Part shown: positions 18,600-27,748 of the stretch, in pieces
How the letters are laid out: every line of letters starts with the position of its first letter
How positions within the stretch are numbered: position 1 is the stretch's first letter
Source of the DNA: CAVVEQ01 sp963828855
GTDB lineage: Bacteria > Chloroflexota > Anaerolineae > Anaerolineales > Anaerolineaceae
Length of the DNA: 64,000 bases
Direction of reading: 5' to 3'
Assembly: GCA_963828855.1 (NCBI GenBank)
Contig: CAWHGB010000003.1
Location: forward strand, 1-64,000
Notes under the pieces: generated by a model
Seen by the model: the letters and a program-made list of their open reading frames with translations, nothing else
Databases searched by the model: none
Told to the model about the DNA's origin: nothing
Program-made: the position numbers and the translations under genes

Positions 18600-20285
18600 C
18601 TAAATATAAATCCTCAGGGTAAAACCTAACTGATGCCCTGCTATGGTCACATCTTGCGCCATTTCATCGGGGACTTCCTCCGGTACATAACCTGGCAGTC
18701 CGCCAGCCGGTATGATCGCCAGGACAGCGATCCCAGCCAGCACCAGGAAGGAGATCTTAAGCGCCTGCAGCCGCGCAAGGATGGTGACATCCACCACTAC
18801 GGCCTCCTGTACCGGAGTCAGATCGGTATATTGCAAGGCTTCCTCCAGTTGCTCGTTGCTGATGAAATCGATTTTTTCAAGATAGAGCTGTTCATCCATG
18901 ATCGTTTCGGTGATGACCGGGCTTTTCGTCAAGCCATTTACGATTATCAGGCTGAGCAAGGAGACCGAAAGAACGCTGGCGAGGGCAGTGCCCAGACCGG
19001 TGGAAAGGTTGTTGGTGGTGCCGCGCAGGGCGCCGACATCACCAGCGAGGTGCTTGGGAGAAGCTGAAACGAGCACGTTGAACACGAGGGTGAGCAGCGC
19101 GCCTTCCCCCAGGCCAATAACGATAAGGCTGGCGATCACAAACGGGGTGCCCCAATCATTCCAGATGGTGATCGAGAGCATCACCAATCCGATGGCGACA
19201 ACCAGGAAGCCAATCCGACCGATCATCCGCGAAGACCAGCGATCGAAGAGCCGGACGACCAGCGCGGTAGCGGCGAAAATCGCCAGCGAATAGGGAATGA
19301 CTGCCACCGAAGTATCCATGCTGGTGCCGCCCTGAACGATCTGGATATAGAGCGGTATCAGGAAGTTGATGGCGGGTCCAAGGGCTGCGATAATGAACAG
19401 GCAAAAGGTTGCCGCTTTTTCAGACGGAGAGTCCAGAACCTCCAGGGAGATGAGCGGAGTCTTTTTCTGCTCTGTGCGCCGCTTGGTCCAGGCAAAAAAG
19501 CTCTGTCCTAACATCACCCCGGCGATGATCATGATAGGTGAAAGAGATATCCCCAGAACGCTGACCGGTGATTCGGGGGAGGCCAGGAGCATGCCCCAAG
19601 CTTTTATTTGGTTGAAGCCGATGCTGATCAGGATGATGGCAAGCGCGGCAAGCATTGCGCCGATCCAATCGATCTTCAAACCTTCATAACGCTCGACAGG
19701 ATCAAGTTTGAAGCTCAAGATCAGAACAAAAAAAGCAATAATGGTGATCAGACCAAAGCCATACCGCCAGGAAAATAGCGTGCCCAGGACGCCGATCACG
19801 AGAAAAGCCAGAACGCCGGCGATGGCTTGTGAAGCTCCAAGCAAGCCCAGGGATTGCGATTGCTGACCGCCTTTATAGTGATGCGCGATCATCACGACCA
19901 GTGTGGGTACAAGGATCGCTGCTGCCAAACCGGCGATGACCTGCATCCAAATCATCATCTGTGCGTTGGTGCTGAGCGCCATCCCAATCATCGCGAGCCC
20001 ATGCAGGATGACGCCGATCTGGAAAGCAATGCGGGATCCGATCACCTTGCCAAGCTTGGCGCCGAGCATGACAAACCCCGCGACTGCGAGTGAGTAGGCA
20101 ACCAGGGCAGTGCTTACGCTGCTGGGCGAGGTATTAAAGTCCTCAACGATCCCGCCAATGGATACCGGCAGCGCGCTGACGTTGAAGCCCATCTGGATTT
20201 GGGCGAGCGCGATTACGGCCATAGGCAGCCAGGAGGCTTTCACCGCATTGGCGATACCGGAAGTTGAATTGGTTTTTATTGTCAT
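18600..20285 (-). CDS. MFS transporter, 14-helix DHA2-like
   Basis: 561 residues with an MFS pattern: ALPVSIGGIVEDFNTSPSSV in the first helices, GAKLGKVIGSRIAFQIG as the helix 2-3 loop, and about 14 hydrophobic segments. DHA2 proteins are proton-driven exporters of drugs or metabolites; no substrate can be named. The final 100 residues form an extra loop and helix (LQALKISFLVLAGIAVLAII), also typical of the 14-helix group. An AAGGA lies ten bases before the ATG. It stands between pepA and the sugar kinase cluster, on the same strand as both, with 236 bases upstream. Confidence 0.85.
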   Translation of the reverse strand: MTIKTNSTSGIANAVKASWLPMAVIALAQIQMGFNVSALPVSIGGIVEDFNTSPSSVSTALVAYSLAVAGFVMLGAKLGKVIGSRIAFQIGVILHGLAMIGMALSTNAQMMIWMQVIAGLAAAILVPTLVVMIAHHYKGGQQSQSLGLLGASQAIAGVLAFLVIGVLGTLFSWRYGFGLITIIAFFVLILSFKLDPVERYEGLKIDWIGAMLAALAIILISIGFNQIKAWGMLLASPESPVSVLGISLSPIMIIAGVMLGQSFFAWTKRRTEQKKTPLISLEVLDSPSEKAATFCLFIIAALGPAINFLIPLYIQIVQGGTSMDTSVAVIPYSLAIFAATALVVRLFDRWSSRMIGRIGFLVVAIGLVMLSITIWNDWGTPFVIASLIVIGLGEGALLTLVFNVLVSASPKHLAGDVGALRGTTNNLSTGLGTALASVLSVSLLSLIIVNGLTKSPVITETIMDEQLYLEKIDFISNEQLEEALQYTDLTPVQEAVVVDVTILARLQALKISFLVLAGIAVLAIIPAGGLPGYVPEEVPDEMAQDVTIAGHQLGFTLRIYI

Positions 20286-20522
20286 GGGGGTTGTCCTTAA
20301 CTTTACGTATTTTATATGATTTCACCTTCAAAAGCCATGATTAAATTCAAAAAAGTGGTATTGCCAACCGATGAGGGAAAGAAGTGAAATCAGTAAGGGA
20401 GTGAAAAAACCCCAGCAGATACCCCCCCGTGTGATCCGATTATTCTTTATCGAGAGATTGATAAACAAATATGAAAGAGAGTAAAAACTCAAATGTGTTT
20501 TTTCAACGACGATTTCGAGTTA

Positions 20523-21998
20523 CTAACTCTCTTTTTTCTTCATCGTCAAGAATCTATCATATGCAATTTCCCAAGCCGTAGAATTATGGGGCAAATATTC
20601 ACGAATTGGGAATGACGATCTGACGATTCTCCGGATCTCCTTCAGATCATGGATCTCCCCTGTGGCGAGATATTGCGTGCATAAATTCCCAATGGCTGTT
20701 GCTTCAAAAGGTCCCGCAAGTACGGGTTTATTTACCGCAGAGGCTGTCAGGCGATTTAAAAGGTCGCTCTTCGCACCTCCGCCAATAATGTAAACACACG
20801 GAAATTGCCATCCGACCAGTTTTTCCAGTTTCTCCAGGGTTTCCCGATACGCCAGAGCCAGACTCTCCTTAATGCACCGGGTAACTTCACCAATTGTTTC
20901 AGGAACAGGCTGTTGGGAATCGAGACAGAAGTTTTGAATTTTCTTTACGATATCATCAGGTTCGAAAAAGCGGTCATCATCCGGATTGATTATGGAGGTG
21001 AAGGGTTTTGCTTTTTCGGCCTCGATATCCATCTCTTCAAAAGATCTATTTATCTTTGAGGAGATTAATTGATGTTGGAATTCCTGTATCAGCCATAACC
21101 CGGCAACATTTTTGCTGAACCGGTTGGTATTTCCCACGCCGCCTTCGTTGGCAAAATTATCCTGGAAGGCAAGGTCCGTTGTGATCATTTGCATGGTCTC
21201 TGTTCCAACCAGCGACCAGGTCCCAGAACTGATATAGGCAAAATTATCCTCGAGGCTTGGCACGGCCACCACTGCCGAGGCGGTATCATGATGTCCCACC
21301 GAATAGATCGATAAGGATCCTACCCCTGTCTTTTCAAGGATTTCTCTTTTAACTTCTCCCAACTTCCTGGCGGTGGGAGAGATCTTGGGAAAAATTCGAT
21401 GGGGAAGATCGAATGCCTGGGTTATTTCAGGATCCCATTGGGAATCGTTTCGGTTGAACAATTGGGAAACCGAAGCGATCGTAAATTCGGTAATTCGTTC
21501 ACCACTAAGAAAAAAATTTAGAAGGTCTGGAACAAACAATAATTGATCAGCCTTCTTAATTAGTTCCCCTTCTGGAGAGAGGGTCTGAGCAACCAGTTGA
21601 ACAAGGGTATTAAAGCGTGCCCGCTGACATCCTGTTCGACGGTAGAGCACGTCGGGTCGGATCCTCTTGTCGATCTCATCCATAACCCCTTCGGTTCGGT
21701 GATCGCGGTACATGTACACTTTGGAGATCAAATCCCCAGCTTTGTTCAATAAACCATAGTCATTGCAGAAAGAATCAATCCCAAGGCTGGTGCATTTTTC
21801 AAGGGAGGACTTAACCAGACCTTCCAACAGGTTCGCGTATATCCCTTGAATATCCCAGCATAAATGTCCTTCGAGCTCAATCGGCTGATTCGGAAATCGA
21901 TGAACTTCCTTAATACTCAATCTTTCCCCATCGAAGTTTCCAGCAACCAACTTTCCCCCGCTGGCTCCCAGGTCAAACGCCAGGGCTTTCACACTCAA
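20523..21998 (-). CDS. rhaB: Rhamnulokinase-like FGGY carbohydrate kinase
   Basis: 491 residues. FGGY kinase landmarks: ALAFDLGASGGKLVAG (first phosphate loop), CTSLGIDSFCNDYGLL, SVGHHDTASAVVAVP, YISSGTWSLVGTE, and VYIIGGGAKSDLLNRLTA (adenine-side motif). The pattern is closest to rhamnulokinase, which phosphorylates L-rhamnulose at O1. The start is TTG at 21998, overlapping the aldolase stop as TTGA; a GTG two codons later is an alternative. It is the last gene of the deoR-pfkB-aldolase-kinase operon. Confidence 0.85.
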   Translation of the reverse strand: MSVKALAFDLGASGGKLVAGNFDGERLSIKEVHRFPNQPIELEGHLCWDIQGIYANLLEGLVKSSLEKCTSLGIDSFCNDYGLLNKAGDLISKVYMYRDHRTEGVMDEIDKRIRPDVLYRRTGCQRARFNTLVQLVAQTLSPEGELIKKADQLLFVPDLLNFFLSGERITEFTIASVSQLFNRNDSQWDPEITQAFDLPHRIFPKISPTARKLGEVKREILEKTGVGSLSIYSVGHHDTASAVVAVPSLEDNFAYISSGTWSLVGTETMQMITTDLAFQDNFANEGGVGNTNRFSKNVAGLWLIQEFQHQLISSKINRSFEEMDIEAEKAKPFTSIINPDDDRFFEPDDIVKKIQNFCLDSQQPVPETIGEVTRCIKESLALAYRETLEKLEKLVGWQFPCVYIIGGGAKSDLLNRLTASAVNKPVLAGPFEATAIGNLCTQYLATGEIHDLKEIRRIVRSSFPIREYLPHNSTAWEIAYDRFLTMKKKES

Positions 21999-22609
21999 TC
22001 CTGGATAAAATTCTTGAAAAGGTTACAGATGGCGTCGGTTTCCATACGTTCCAGGCAACTAAAGGCGGACATCAAACTATCCCCGGAAACTACCACACCG
22101 TGAAGGGGCATGATGCAGCCGATGCCAATTTTCTCAGCAAGGTCACGCCGTTCATCAAAGTATCTATAAACATTATCAGCAAGCTGCTTGGAGTAGGCGG
22201 GCGCCGGATCGATCACGCCGAAATAATCGCCGCGTTTTATGGTTGCTTCGGTCACTGTCTTAATCGGCTTGCTCGCTGCGGCGAATACCATGCTGAATTG
22301 CGGATGCGCGTGGATGGTGCACTTAATATACTCGAAACCGGAAAGAATCCGTGTGTGCATATCCGTCTCGCGGGAAAGCTTTCCCCTTCCCTCCAGAATA
22401 TTGCCCTGGTAATCCACCAGCAGGAATTCATCCACATCCAGCTCGCACATGCAGTGTTCGCTCATCATGGATGGAGAGACAAGGATGCGGTTATCAGAAA
22501 CCTTGACCGCGAAATTCCCACCGGCGGCATTGGTTAGTCTCCGATCCCACATAGTTTTGGCGACCTTTTGCATCTGCTGCCTGGTATCTAAAAACTGCAA
22601 CTCTTTCAA
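21995..22609 (-). CDS. Class II aldolase/adducin-family sugar-phosphate aldolase
   Basis: 204 residues, beginning with TTG at 22609 that has GGAG eight bases upstream. Family features: LTNAAGGNFAVKV (phosphate loop), catalytic Glu in LSRETDMH, zinc ligands HAHP and PLHGVVV. Such enzymes split ketose-1-phosphates such as L-fuculose- or L-rhamnulose-1-phosphate into dihydroxyacetone phosphate and lactaldehyde. With the downstream rhamnulokinase it would complete a deoxy-ketose pathway. The exact sugar cannot be told from the sequence. Confidence 0.85.
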   Translation of the reverse strand: MKELQFLDTRQQMQKVAKTMWDRRLTNAAGGNFAVKVSDNRILVSPSMMSEHCMCELDVDEFLLVDYQGNILEGRGKLSRETDMHTRILSGFEYIKCTIHAHPQFSMVFAAASKPIKTVTEATIKRGDYFGVIDPAPAYSKQLADNVYRYFDERRDLAEKIGIGCIMPLHGVVVSGDSLMSAFSCLERMETDAICNLFKNFIQD

Positions 22610-22636
22610 TGGATCATCTCCTTCGGAAATATTGGA

Positions 22637-23581
22637 TCATCCAGGTATCTTTTCAACCATCACTTTTTCGAACAATCCCCTGGCGCGCGCTGGCTCGAAT
22701 CCAACGGTCAACTCGGATTCCGCCGTTGCACCCGACACCGCGCCTGCGGTCTTCAGGGTATCAATCATATTATCACCCGCTGCGATTCCTGCCACAATCA
22801 CCGCCAGGAACGCGTCCCCACAGCCCGCTTCATTGACAGCATTTACTTCTACCGGATGGACGCGGAAGTATTCATCCTGATATTTGACGATGGCACCATT
22901 TCTACTCCAGGTCATGGCGATGACAGGGATATTGAACCTGTCCAGCTCGCGAATGGCTGCGATGATCTCATCGATAGAAATCAATTCTTTCCCGGCGATG
23001 AAGGATAATTCCTCCAGGTTGGGTTTGATCAGGAATGGGCACGATTCCAGACCTTCGTTGAGGTAGTTCCCGCTCGCATCCAGGAAAACCCTGGCCCCGT
23101 TCCGCTTGGCGAGCCTGGCCAGATGGGAATAGATCGCCCTGTCTTCGACATTGCCTGCATCACCGGTTAATACCAGGGAATCTCCATCTTTAACCAGTTC
23201 TCCAATTTGGTTTGAAAGGTCATCGGTTATGCTCTTGGGCAGAATTGGACCCTTTTCCGTCAGCATTGTGCAGTTCGGTCCGCTTGTTTCCACCAGCTCA
23301 TAATTCGTGCGGGATTCCAGCCCCTCGATTTGATATTCCAGGAATTGTTCCTCCACACCCATGGATCGGAGTATTTGGATGATCTTTTTCCCATTCTCGC
23401 CGAGGGCGATACCCAGAGCAGTGTTACTTACTCCGAGGAGGTGCAAGTTAATGGAAACATGCGTCCCTTTGCCACCAATCGTTTCAATAGTCCGATCAAG
23501 CCGGTTCGTTTTGGAACGTTGGAGGTTATCCAAAAAGAGTACTTTATCGATCGCGGGGTTGAGGGTTACAGTGTAGATCAT
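22637..23581 (-). CDS. PfkB-family kinase, 1-phosphofructokinase/tagatose-6-phosphate kinase type
   Basis: 314 residues. It opens MIYTVTLNPAIDKVLFLDNL, has IGGKGTHVSINLHLLG for sugar binding, KPNLEEL, and EAGCGDAFLA with the catalytic Asp, all as in the FruK/LacC subgroup, which phosphorylates ketose phosphates. It begins two bases after the deoR stop. In a cluster with a rhamnulokinase and a class II aldolase it is an unusual partner, because 6-deoxy ketose-1-phosphates have no O6 to phosphorylate. Confidence 0.85.
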   Translation of the reverse strand: MIYTVTLNPAIDKVLFLDNLQRSKTNRLDRTIETIGGKGTHVSINLHLLGVSNTALGIALGENGKKIIQILRSMGVEEQFLEYQIEGLESRTNYELVETSGPNCTMLTEKGPILPKSITDDLSNQIGELVKDGDSLVLTGDAGNVEDRAIYSHLARLAKRNGARVFLDASGNYLNEGLESCPFLIKPNLEELSFIAGKELISIDEIIAAIRELDRFNIPVIAMTWSRNGAIVKYQDEYFRVHPVEVNAVNEAGCGDAFLAVIVAGIAAGDNMIDTLKTAGAVSGATAESELTVGFEPARARGLFEKVMVEKIPG

Positions 23582-23583
23582 CG

Positions 23584-24393
23584 CTATATTTCTCTGGTTC
23601 GATCAACCTGTGCCTGTAGGACATCCACCCCCGATTTTTGAATAGCAGCACATAGGTCAGGATCGGCGTTATCATCAGTGATCACTGTATCGACTGCATC
23701 AGAATCGCAAAGGAAGACCGGACTGGACCGCCCAAACTTGGTGCGGTCAGCTAAAATGAATACCTCTTTTGAGCGCTCGATCATCAATCGCTTTGTGTCC
23801 ACTTCCAGGAGGCTGGAATCGGTGAAGAGGTTTGGGGGAAGGATTCCGGCACAGGACATAAAGGATTTGTTTGGGAAGAAATCACCAGCATCCCTCAGGG
23901 AGAGGCTGCCATACGTGGAAGAATTTTCCTTGTGGTAGAACCCCCCCAGGCACACGAATGTATGATTGGGGTTTCCAACCTCGGTAGTTCCCATGAGCAA
24001 TTTTATGGAATTGGTGATGATCGTGACCTGATAATCTGTAGGTATGTGCTGCACCAGGTAAAGGCAGGTGGAGCTGTTGTCGATGAAAATGCTGTCACCG
24101 TTCCTGATATAAGTTGCGGCGAGTTTACAGATCGCGTTCTTCTCTTTGAACCGTTGAATTTCCCGGATGTTCACCGGGAACTCCCTGGTCTGGGAGGAAA
24201 GAGCTTTTTCCAGCACAGCGCCGCCATGCGTGCGCTTCAAGAGGCCGTTGATCTCCATTTCGTTGAGGTCGCGGCGAATGGTTTCACAGGAGGATCCGAA
24301 GAGCTTTGCCAGCTCGTTTACCTCAGCCCGGCCGTTTTGCTCGAGGAGTTTCAGGATCTCTGATTGTCGTTCAATACTGAACATCTTGTTCAT
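23584..24393 (-). CDS. DeoR-family transcriptional regulator
   Basis: 269 residues from ATG 24393 (MNKMFSIERQ); a longer frame from 24492 runs through the intergenic operator region and is unlikely. The N-terminal winged helix has SEILKLLEQNGRAEVNELA and CETIRRDLNEMEINGLLKRTHGGAV, the DeoR signature. The C-terminal part (IRNGDSIFIDNSSTCLYL; MSCAGI; LADRTKFG) is a sugar-phosphate-sensing ISOCOT-like domain. It is first in the sugar operon and divergent from the isomerase gene, so it probably represses both from the shared region. Confidence 0.88.
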   Translation of the reverse strand: MNKMFSIERQSEILKLLEQNGRAEVNELAKLFGSSCETIRRDLNEMEINGLLKRTHGGAVLEKALSSQTREFPVNIREIQRFKEKNAICKLAATYIRNGDSIFIDNSSTCLYLVQHIPTDYQVTIITNSIKLLMGTTEVGNPNHTFVCLGGFYHKENSSTYGSLSLRDAGDFFPNKSFMSCAGILPPNLFTDSSLLEVDTKRLMIERSKEVFILADRTKFGRSSPVFLCDSDAVDTVITDDNADPDLCAAIQKSGVDVLQAQVDRTREI

Positions 24394-24414
24394 ATATGCG
24401 TATCTTTGAATAAT

Positions 24415-24472
24415 GACCGAATATGACTGAATGATACCATATTGTACCGTATTGACGCCCATATGATATAAT
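24415..24472. promoter_or_regulatory. Divergent promoter/operator region with ten-base repeats
   Basis: Four ten-base blocks follow one another from 24416: ACCGAATATG, ACTGAATGAT, ACCATATTGT, ACCGTATTGA. This is about one block per helical turn. On the plus strand TTGTAC (24442-24447), a 19-base spacer and TATAAT (24467-24472) could be the isomerase promoter, so the blocks overlap it as an operator would. DeoR proteins bind repeated short sites; assignment here is inference. Confidence 0.45.
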
Positions 24473-24535
24473 TTTCGAAATGAAAATCTCATTGTCAGAT
24501 GAAATTACCGATTAATACCAGAAAGGGATTGCCAG

Positions 24536-25528
24536 ATGAAACTATCCGCGTTCAGTGTTCTGTATAAAGATCGCCCCCTCGGGCAGGTTCTGGATATTTT
24601 CAAGTCCAAGGGGATCAACCACGTTGAGGTTGGATCTGGCGGGTTCATCGGCAAGGACCACTGCGATCCGGGGAAACTGGTGAGGGATGCGAGTGTGCGG
24701 GAGAAATTCCAGGAGTTATTCCGCACCCGGGGTATGGAGATCGCCTGCCTGAGCTGCCACGGCAACCCAGTCCATCCCCAGAAGGATCTGGCCGCAGAGT
24801 ACATCCAGGATATCCGCGATTCCATCGACCTGGCAGCCCTTTTGGGGGTTGAAAGGATCGTCACCTTTTCCGGCTGCCCCGGGGATAGCGAGAATGCTCT
24901 TTATCCCAATTGGCCGGTCAGCCCATTCCCGGAGGATTTCCAGACGATCCTTGCCTGGCAGTGGGAGAAGAAATTGATCCCTTTCTGGAAGGAAATGGGC
25001 AAATACGCCGCGGATAAGGGAGTAAAGGTTGCGTTGGAAATGCACGGAGGCTATTCGGTGCATTCCCCCGCCACAGCCATCCGCCTGCGCCGGGAAACCG
25101 GCTGCAATGCGCTCGGGGCGAACCTCGACCCCAGCCACATGTGGTGGCAGGGGATCGATCCTGCCCAGGCCGCGCGCTACCTGGCGAAGGAGGACTGTCT
25201 GTTTTATTTCCACGCGAAGGATGCTGCCATCGATCCCAATTATGTTTCCTATTACGGGGTGACCGATATGCAGAGCTTTGGTATGGCGTTCGGGAGGGCG
25301 TGGCAGTTCCGCACGGTCGGTTTTGGTCATGATCTGAAAGTGTGGGCGGATCTGTTCAGCGTGATGCGTTCGGTCGGTTACGATGGCATTGTCAGCATCG
25401 AGCATGAGGATTCTTACATGTCTGTGGAAGAAGGTCTGGATAAGGCGATCCATAACCTTCGGCAGGTGCTGATGTTTGATCCGGCATCAAAGCCCAAGGC
25501 GTTTGACCTGGACGAGAGATTCAAATGA
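24536..25528 (+). CDS. Sugar phosphate isomerase/epimerase-like TIM-barrel protein
   Basis: 330 residues of the AP-endonuclease-2-like xylose-isomerase fold. Likely metal ligands: Glu in VKVALEMHGGYS, Asp and His in ANLDPSHMWW, His in FYFHAKDAA, Glu in IVSIEHEDS. Such proteins interconvert or epimerise sugars and inositols in the cytoplasm. It is transcribed divergently from the DeoR-led kinase/aldolase operon and could supply the ketose. AAGGGA precedes the ATG (start MKLSAFSVLYKDRP). No signal peptide is present. Confidence 0.85.
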   Translation: MKLSAFSVLYKDRPLGQVLDIFKSKGINHVEVGSGGFIGKDHCDPGKLVRDASVREKFQELFRTRGMEIACLSCHGNPVHPQKDLAAEYIQDIRDSIDLAALLGVERIVTFSGCPGDSENALYPNWPVSPFPEDFQTILAWQWEKKLIPFWKEMGKYAADKGVKVALEMHGGYSVHSPATAIRLRRETGCNALGANLDPSHMWWQGIDPAQAARYLAKEDCLFYFHAKDAAIDPNYVSYYGVTDMQSFGMAFGRAWQFRTVGFGHDLKVWADLFSVMRSVGYDGIVSIEHEDSYMSVEEGLDKAIHNLRQVLMFDPASKPKAFDLDERFK

Positions 25529-25566
25529 CGAGTTGATTTGGACGAAGAGCGAGGCGAGATTATTGG

Positions 25567-25920
25567 CTACGGCTGCCGCAGGATCTTCTCCATCGCTTTT
25601 CCTTTGGCGAGTTCATCTATCAGTTTATCCAGGTATCGTATTTTTTGCATCAGCGGATCTTCGATTTCCTCTACACGAACACCGCATACGACACCTGTGA
25701 TCAGGGAACAATTCGGGTTCATGGATGGTGCCTGGGCAAAAAAAGTTTCAATATCATTGCCCTGATCGATCTGCTGTTGCAGCCCGGCTTGGTCATAACC
25801 AGTCAGCCAGCAGATGATCTGGACAACTTCTTCCCGGGTGCGATTTTTCCGTTCTGCTTTTTGAACGTAGAGCGGATAGATACCCGCAAATTTTGATGTG
25901 AAAATTCTATGTTTCGACAT
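25567..25920 (-). CDS. DUF2200 family protein
   Basis: 117 residues from ATG 25920, chosen because AGGAAT lies just upstream and the protein then begins MSKHRIFTSKFAGIYPLYV as family members do; the frame extends to 26007 without a ribosome site. Conserved blocks are EVVQIICWLTGYDQ, FFAQAPSMNPN, ITGVVCGVRVEEIEDPLM and IRYLDKLIDELAKGKAMEK. The function of DUF2200 is unknown. It converges on the isomerase gene with 38 bases between stops. Confidence 0.88.
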   Translation of the reverse strand: MSKHRIFTSKFAGIYPLYVQKAERKNRTREEVVQIICWLTGYDQAGLQQQIDQGNDIETFFAQAPSMNPNCSLITGVVCGVRVEEIEDPLMQKIRYLDKLIDELAKGKAMEKILRQP

Positions 25921-26034
25921 CGTCATTCCTATGGTTGGTCGGATACTGACTGGGTATCGGTTTTGTACCATGTTTCGGACAGCATTGTCAAGAAGGGCTT
26001 GGGACATTTCCCCTAAAAGAGATTCGAACTAGGG

Positions 26035-26063
26035 AAAAATCCACACGAAAGGGTGGATTTTTC
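26035..26063. terminator. Hairpin with flanking A/T runs
   Basis: AAAAATCCA pairs with TGGATTTTT around a short loop. Its reverse complement matches the tRNA-fMet terminator at 35022-35047 at 23 of 28 positions. The 291 bases between it and the AraC gene hold no gene; they include two TTCGAA tRNA-arm-like motifs and a TATAAT at 26270-26275 upstream of the AraC gene. Confidence 0.5.
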
Positions 26064-26353
26064 TGTCTTATAACCGGATTGTAGCGAACTTTGATTCAAT
26101 AAATAATATTTTCCACAAAATGGATATCGGGTTCGAACCAAGTGCCCACCTTACGCTACGCGGTGGTGAAGAACCGTCGTTCACCCTGAACAGGTTTTAG
26201 CATGAACGATAATGGCGAGCGGACAATCGTGAATACCCCCACTCCTGCCATCAAGTCCTGTGGCGAAGCTATAATCCTCGTATGCAAAAAATCACAATCC
26301 CGGTCAAGCGCAGCAAGCGGGCGGGTGGTATCCTTGCCGCATGAGGCGAGAAC

Positions 26354-27260
26354 ATGGATAACTGGGAACCTGTGAATGCCGTTCAACGCATGCAAGCTTA
26401 TATCGAAGAGCATCTTCAAGAGCCGATCACGCTGCATAAGCTGGCCAGCGCGGCGGGATATTCTCCCTGGCACGCCGCCAAGATCTTCAAAGCACTGACC
26501 GGAAAACCCCCTTTCGAATATATTCGCGCCGTGCGGCTGTCTCGAGCGGCCATGCGGCTTAGGGATGGAGATGTCAGGATCGTGGATGTGGCATTCGATT
26601 TCGTCTTTGACTCGCACGAGGGCTTTACACGCGCATTCTCGAAGCAATTCGGACTCACCCCGCAGCGCTTCCACCAGGAGAAGCCCCCCATCAAGCTTTT
26701 CATTCCCGGTAATATCCGTGAAACCTATCTCGCCCTGCAAAAAGGAGATAACACCATGTCAGAAAGTCAAAAATCCAGCACCATCTTTGTCCAGGTGGTC
26801 GACCGGCCTGCCCGGAAGCTGATCCTCAAGCGCGGCATCCAGGCCGAGGATTACTATGCCTACTGCGAGGAGGTGGGCTGCGAGGTGTGGGATGTCCTCA
26901 GCGGCATCCAGCAGGCGCTCTATGAACCGATCGGCATGTGGCTGCCCGAGAATTTGCGTAAACCGGGCACATCCATCTACGCCCAGGGGGTTGAACTACC
27001 GCTCGACTATGCCGGTCCCATCCCGGAAGGTTTTGACCTGATCGAGCTGCCGCCCTGCAAGATGATGATCTTCCAGGGCGAACCTTACGATGACACCGAT
27101 TTCGAAAAAGCCATCGGCAGCCTGTGGGATTCAATGAAGAATTACCAGCCGGAACATATACGGTTTCCGCTGGGCGGATGAGGACGGACCGCGATTCCAG
27201 CTTGAACCGCAGGGGTATCGCGGGTATATGGAGGGTCGCCCGGTTAGGTCGCTCCATTAA
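26354..27260 (+). CDS. AraC-family regulator with GyrI-like effector domain, one frameshift
   Basis: About 302 residues. The first 110 hold two helix-turn-helix motifs (ITLHKLASAAGYSPWHAAKIF; DVAFDFVFDSHEGFTRAFSKQFG), the AraC/XylS pattern, here N-terminal. The rest (FVQVVDRPARKLILKRG; EEVGCEVWDVLSG; IELPPCKMMIFQG) is a GyrI/Rob-type small-molecule-binding domain. The frame breaks near 27165; after it the reading frame continues GFRWADEDGPRFQLEPQGY to TAA 27258-27260, as expected for the domain end. Such two-domain proteins usually sense hydrophobic cations or drugs. GAGGCGAG lies before the ATG. Confidence 0.85.
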
Positions 27261-27292
27261 GTGCTCACGGGGGGGGTGAAAGCAACATACAT

Positions 27293-27318
27293 GGGCTACC
27301 CGCGGAAGCGGGTAGCCC
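27293..27318 (+). terminator. Terminator hairpin after the AraC gene
   Basis: A perfect 11-base stem, GGGCTACCCGC with GCGGGTAGCCC, around GGAA. The T run after it is weak (AATTCTATT), so efficiency is uncertain. Confidence 0.6.
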
Positions 27319-27395
27319 AATTCTATTCAATGAGATATGTGGTTTGTTAGTGGTAGGACTTGGAGATTGATTCCCATGTGGGTTCAAACCAATTA

Positions 27396-27506
27396 AAAAA
27401 TCCGCCCATTCGAACGGATTTATCAGGTAGCGGGGCTAGGACAGGGTGCCCGATAGGGTATTCGAATATCATCCCCGTAGTGGACCATAGACCTCCGGAG
27501 TTATGA
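27396..27506 (-). repeat. Partial, decayed copy of the initiator tRNA 3' end and terminator
   Basis: 27396-27441 matches 35022-35067 (terminator plus 3' end of tRNA-fMet) at 44 of 46 positions, same orientation. Further on, GACCTCCGGAGTTATGA (27490-27506) matches the variable-loop/anticodon region of the tRNA (35079-35094) with one extra base, but about 37 bases too far away. It cannot encode a functional tRNA. The rest of the 27261-27748 gap holds only a terminator hairpin and the MalT-like gene's promoter. Confidence 0.7.
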
Positions 27507-27709
27507 CAAATGCTCCTGAAACTGTGCCATTCGTGCGGTGGGTTCTGTAATTAAGGCGAACCGACGCTCGCTGGTCGCTCAGCACTTGCATAGGTTTCTT
27601 TATCTCCAAGAGGGGTATTTCGTGATGCCCGACACCCGAATAAATGAACGAATTTTATTTTGTCGACCACTAATTGTGGATTCGTAACATCTTTAATCTT
27701 AGGTCTTAT

Positions 27710-27738
27710 TCGACCTCAATTTCAGTGCCATGTATAAT
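27710..27738 (+). promoter_or_regulatory. Promoter of the MalT-like regulator
   Basis: TCGACC (27710-27715), a 17-base spacer and TATAAT (27733-27738). The ATG at 27749 lies only ten bases after the -10 box and has no Shine-Dalgarno sequence, so the mRNA would be leaderless or nearly so. Confidence 0.5.
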
Positions 27739-27748
27739 TTAATTTAGA

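Noticed and set aside
26015..26145. tRNA gene(s) suggested by two TTCGAA T-loop-like motifs
   Set aside because: No acceptor, D or anticodon arm can be folded around either motif.
27165..27182. TGA ending the shorter AraC/GyrI frame as another selenocysteine codon
   Set aside because: The conserved protein continues in a different frame (GFRWADEDG), so it is a frameshift, not recoding; no catalytic Cys is expected there.
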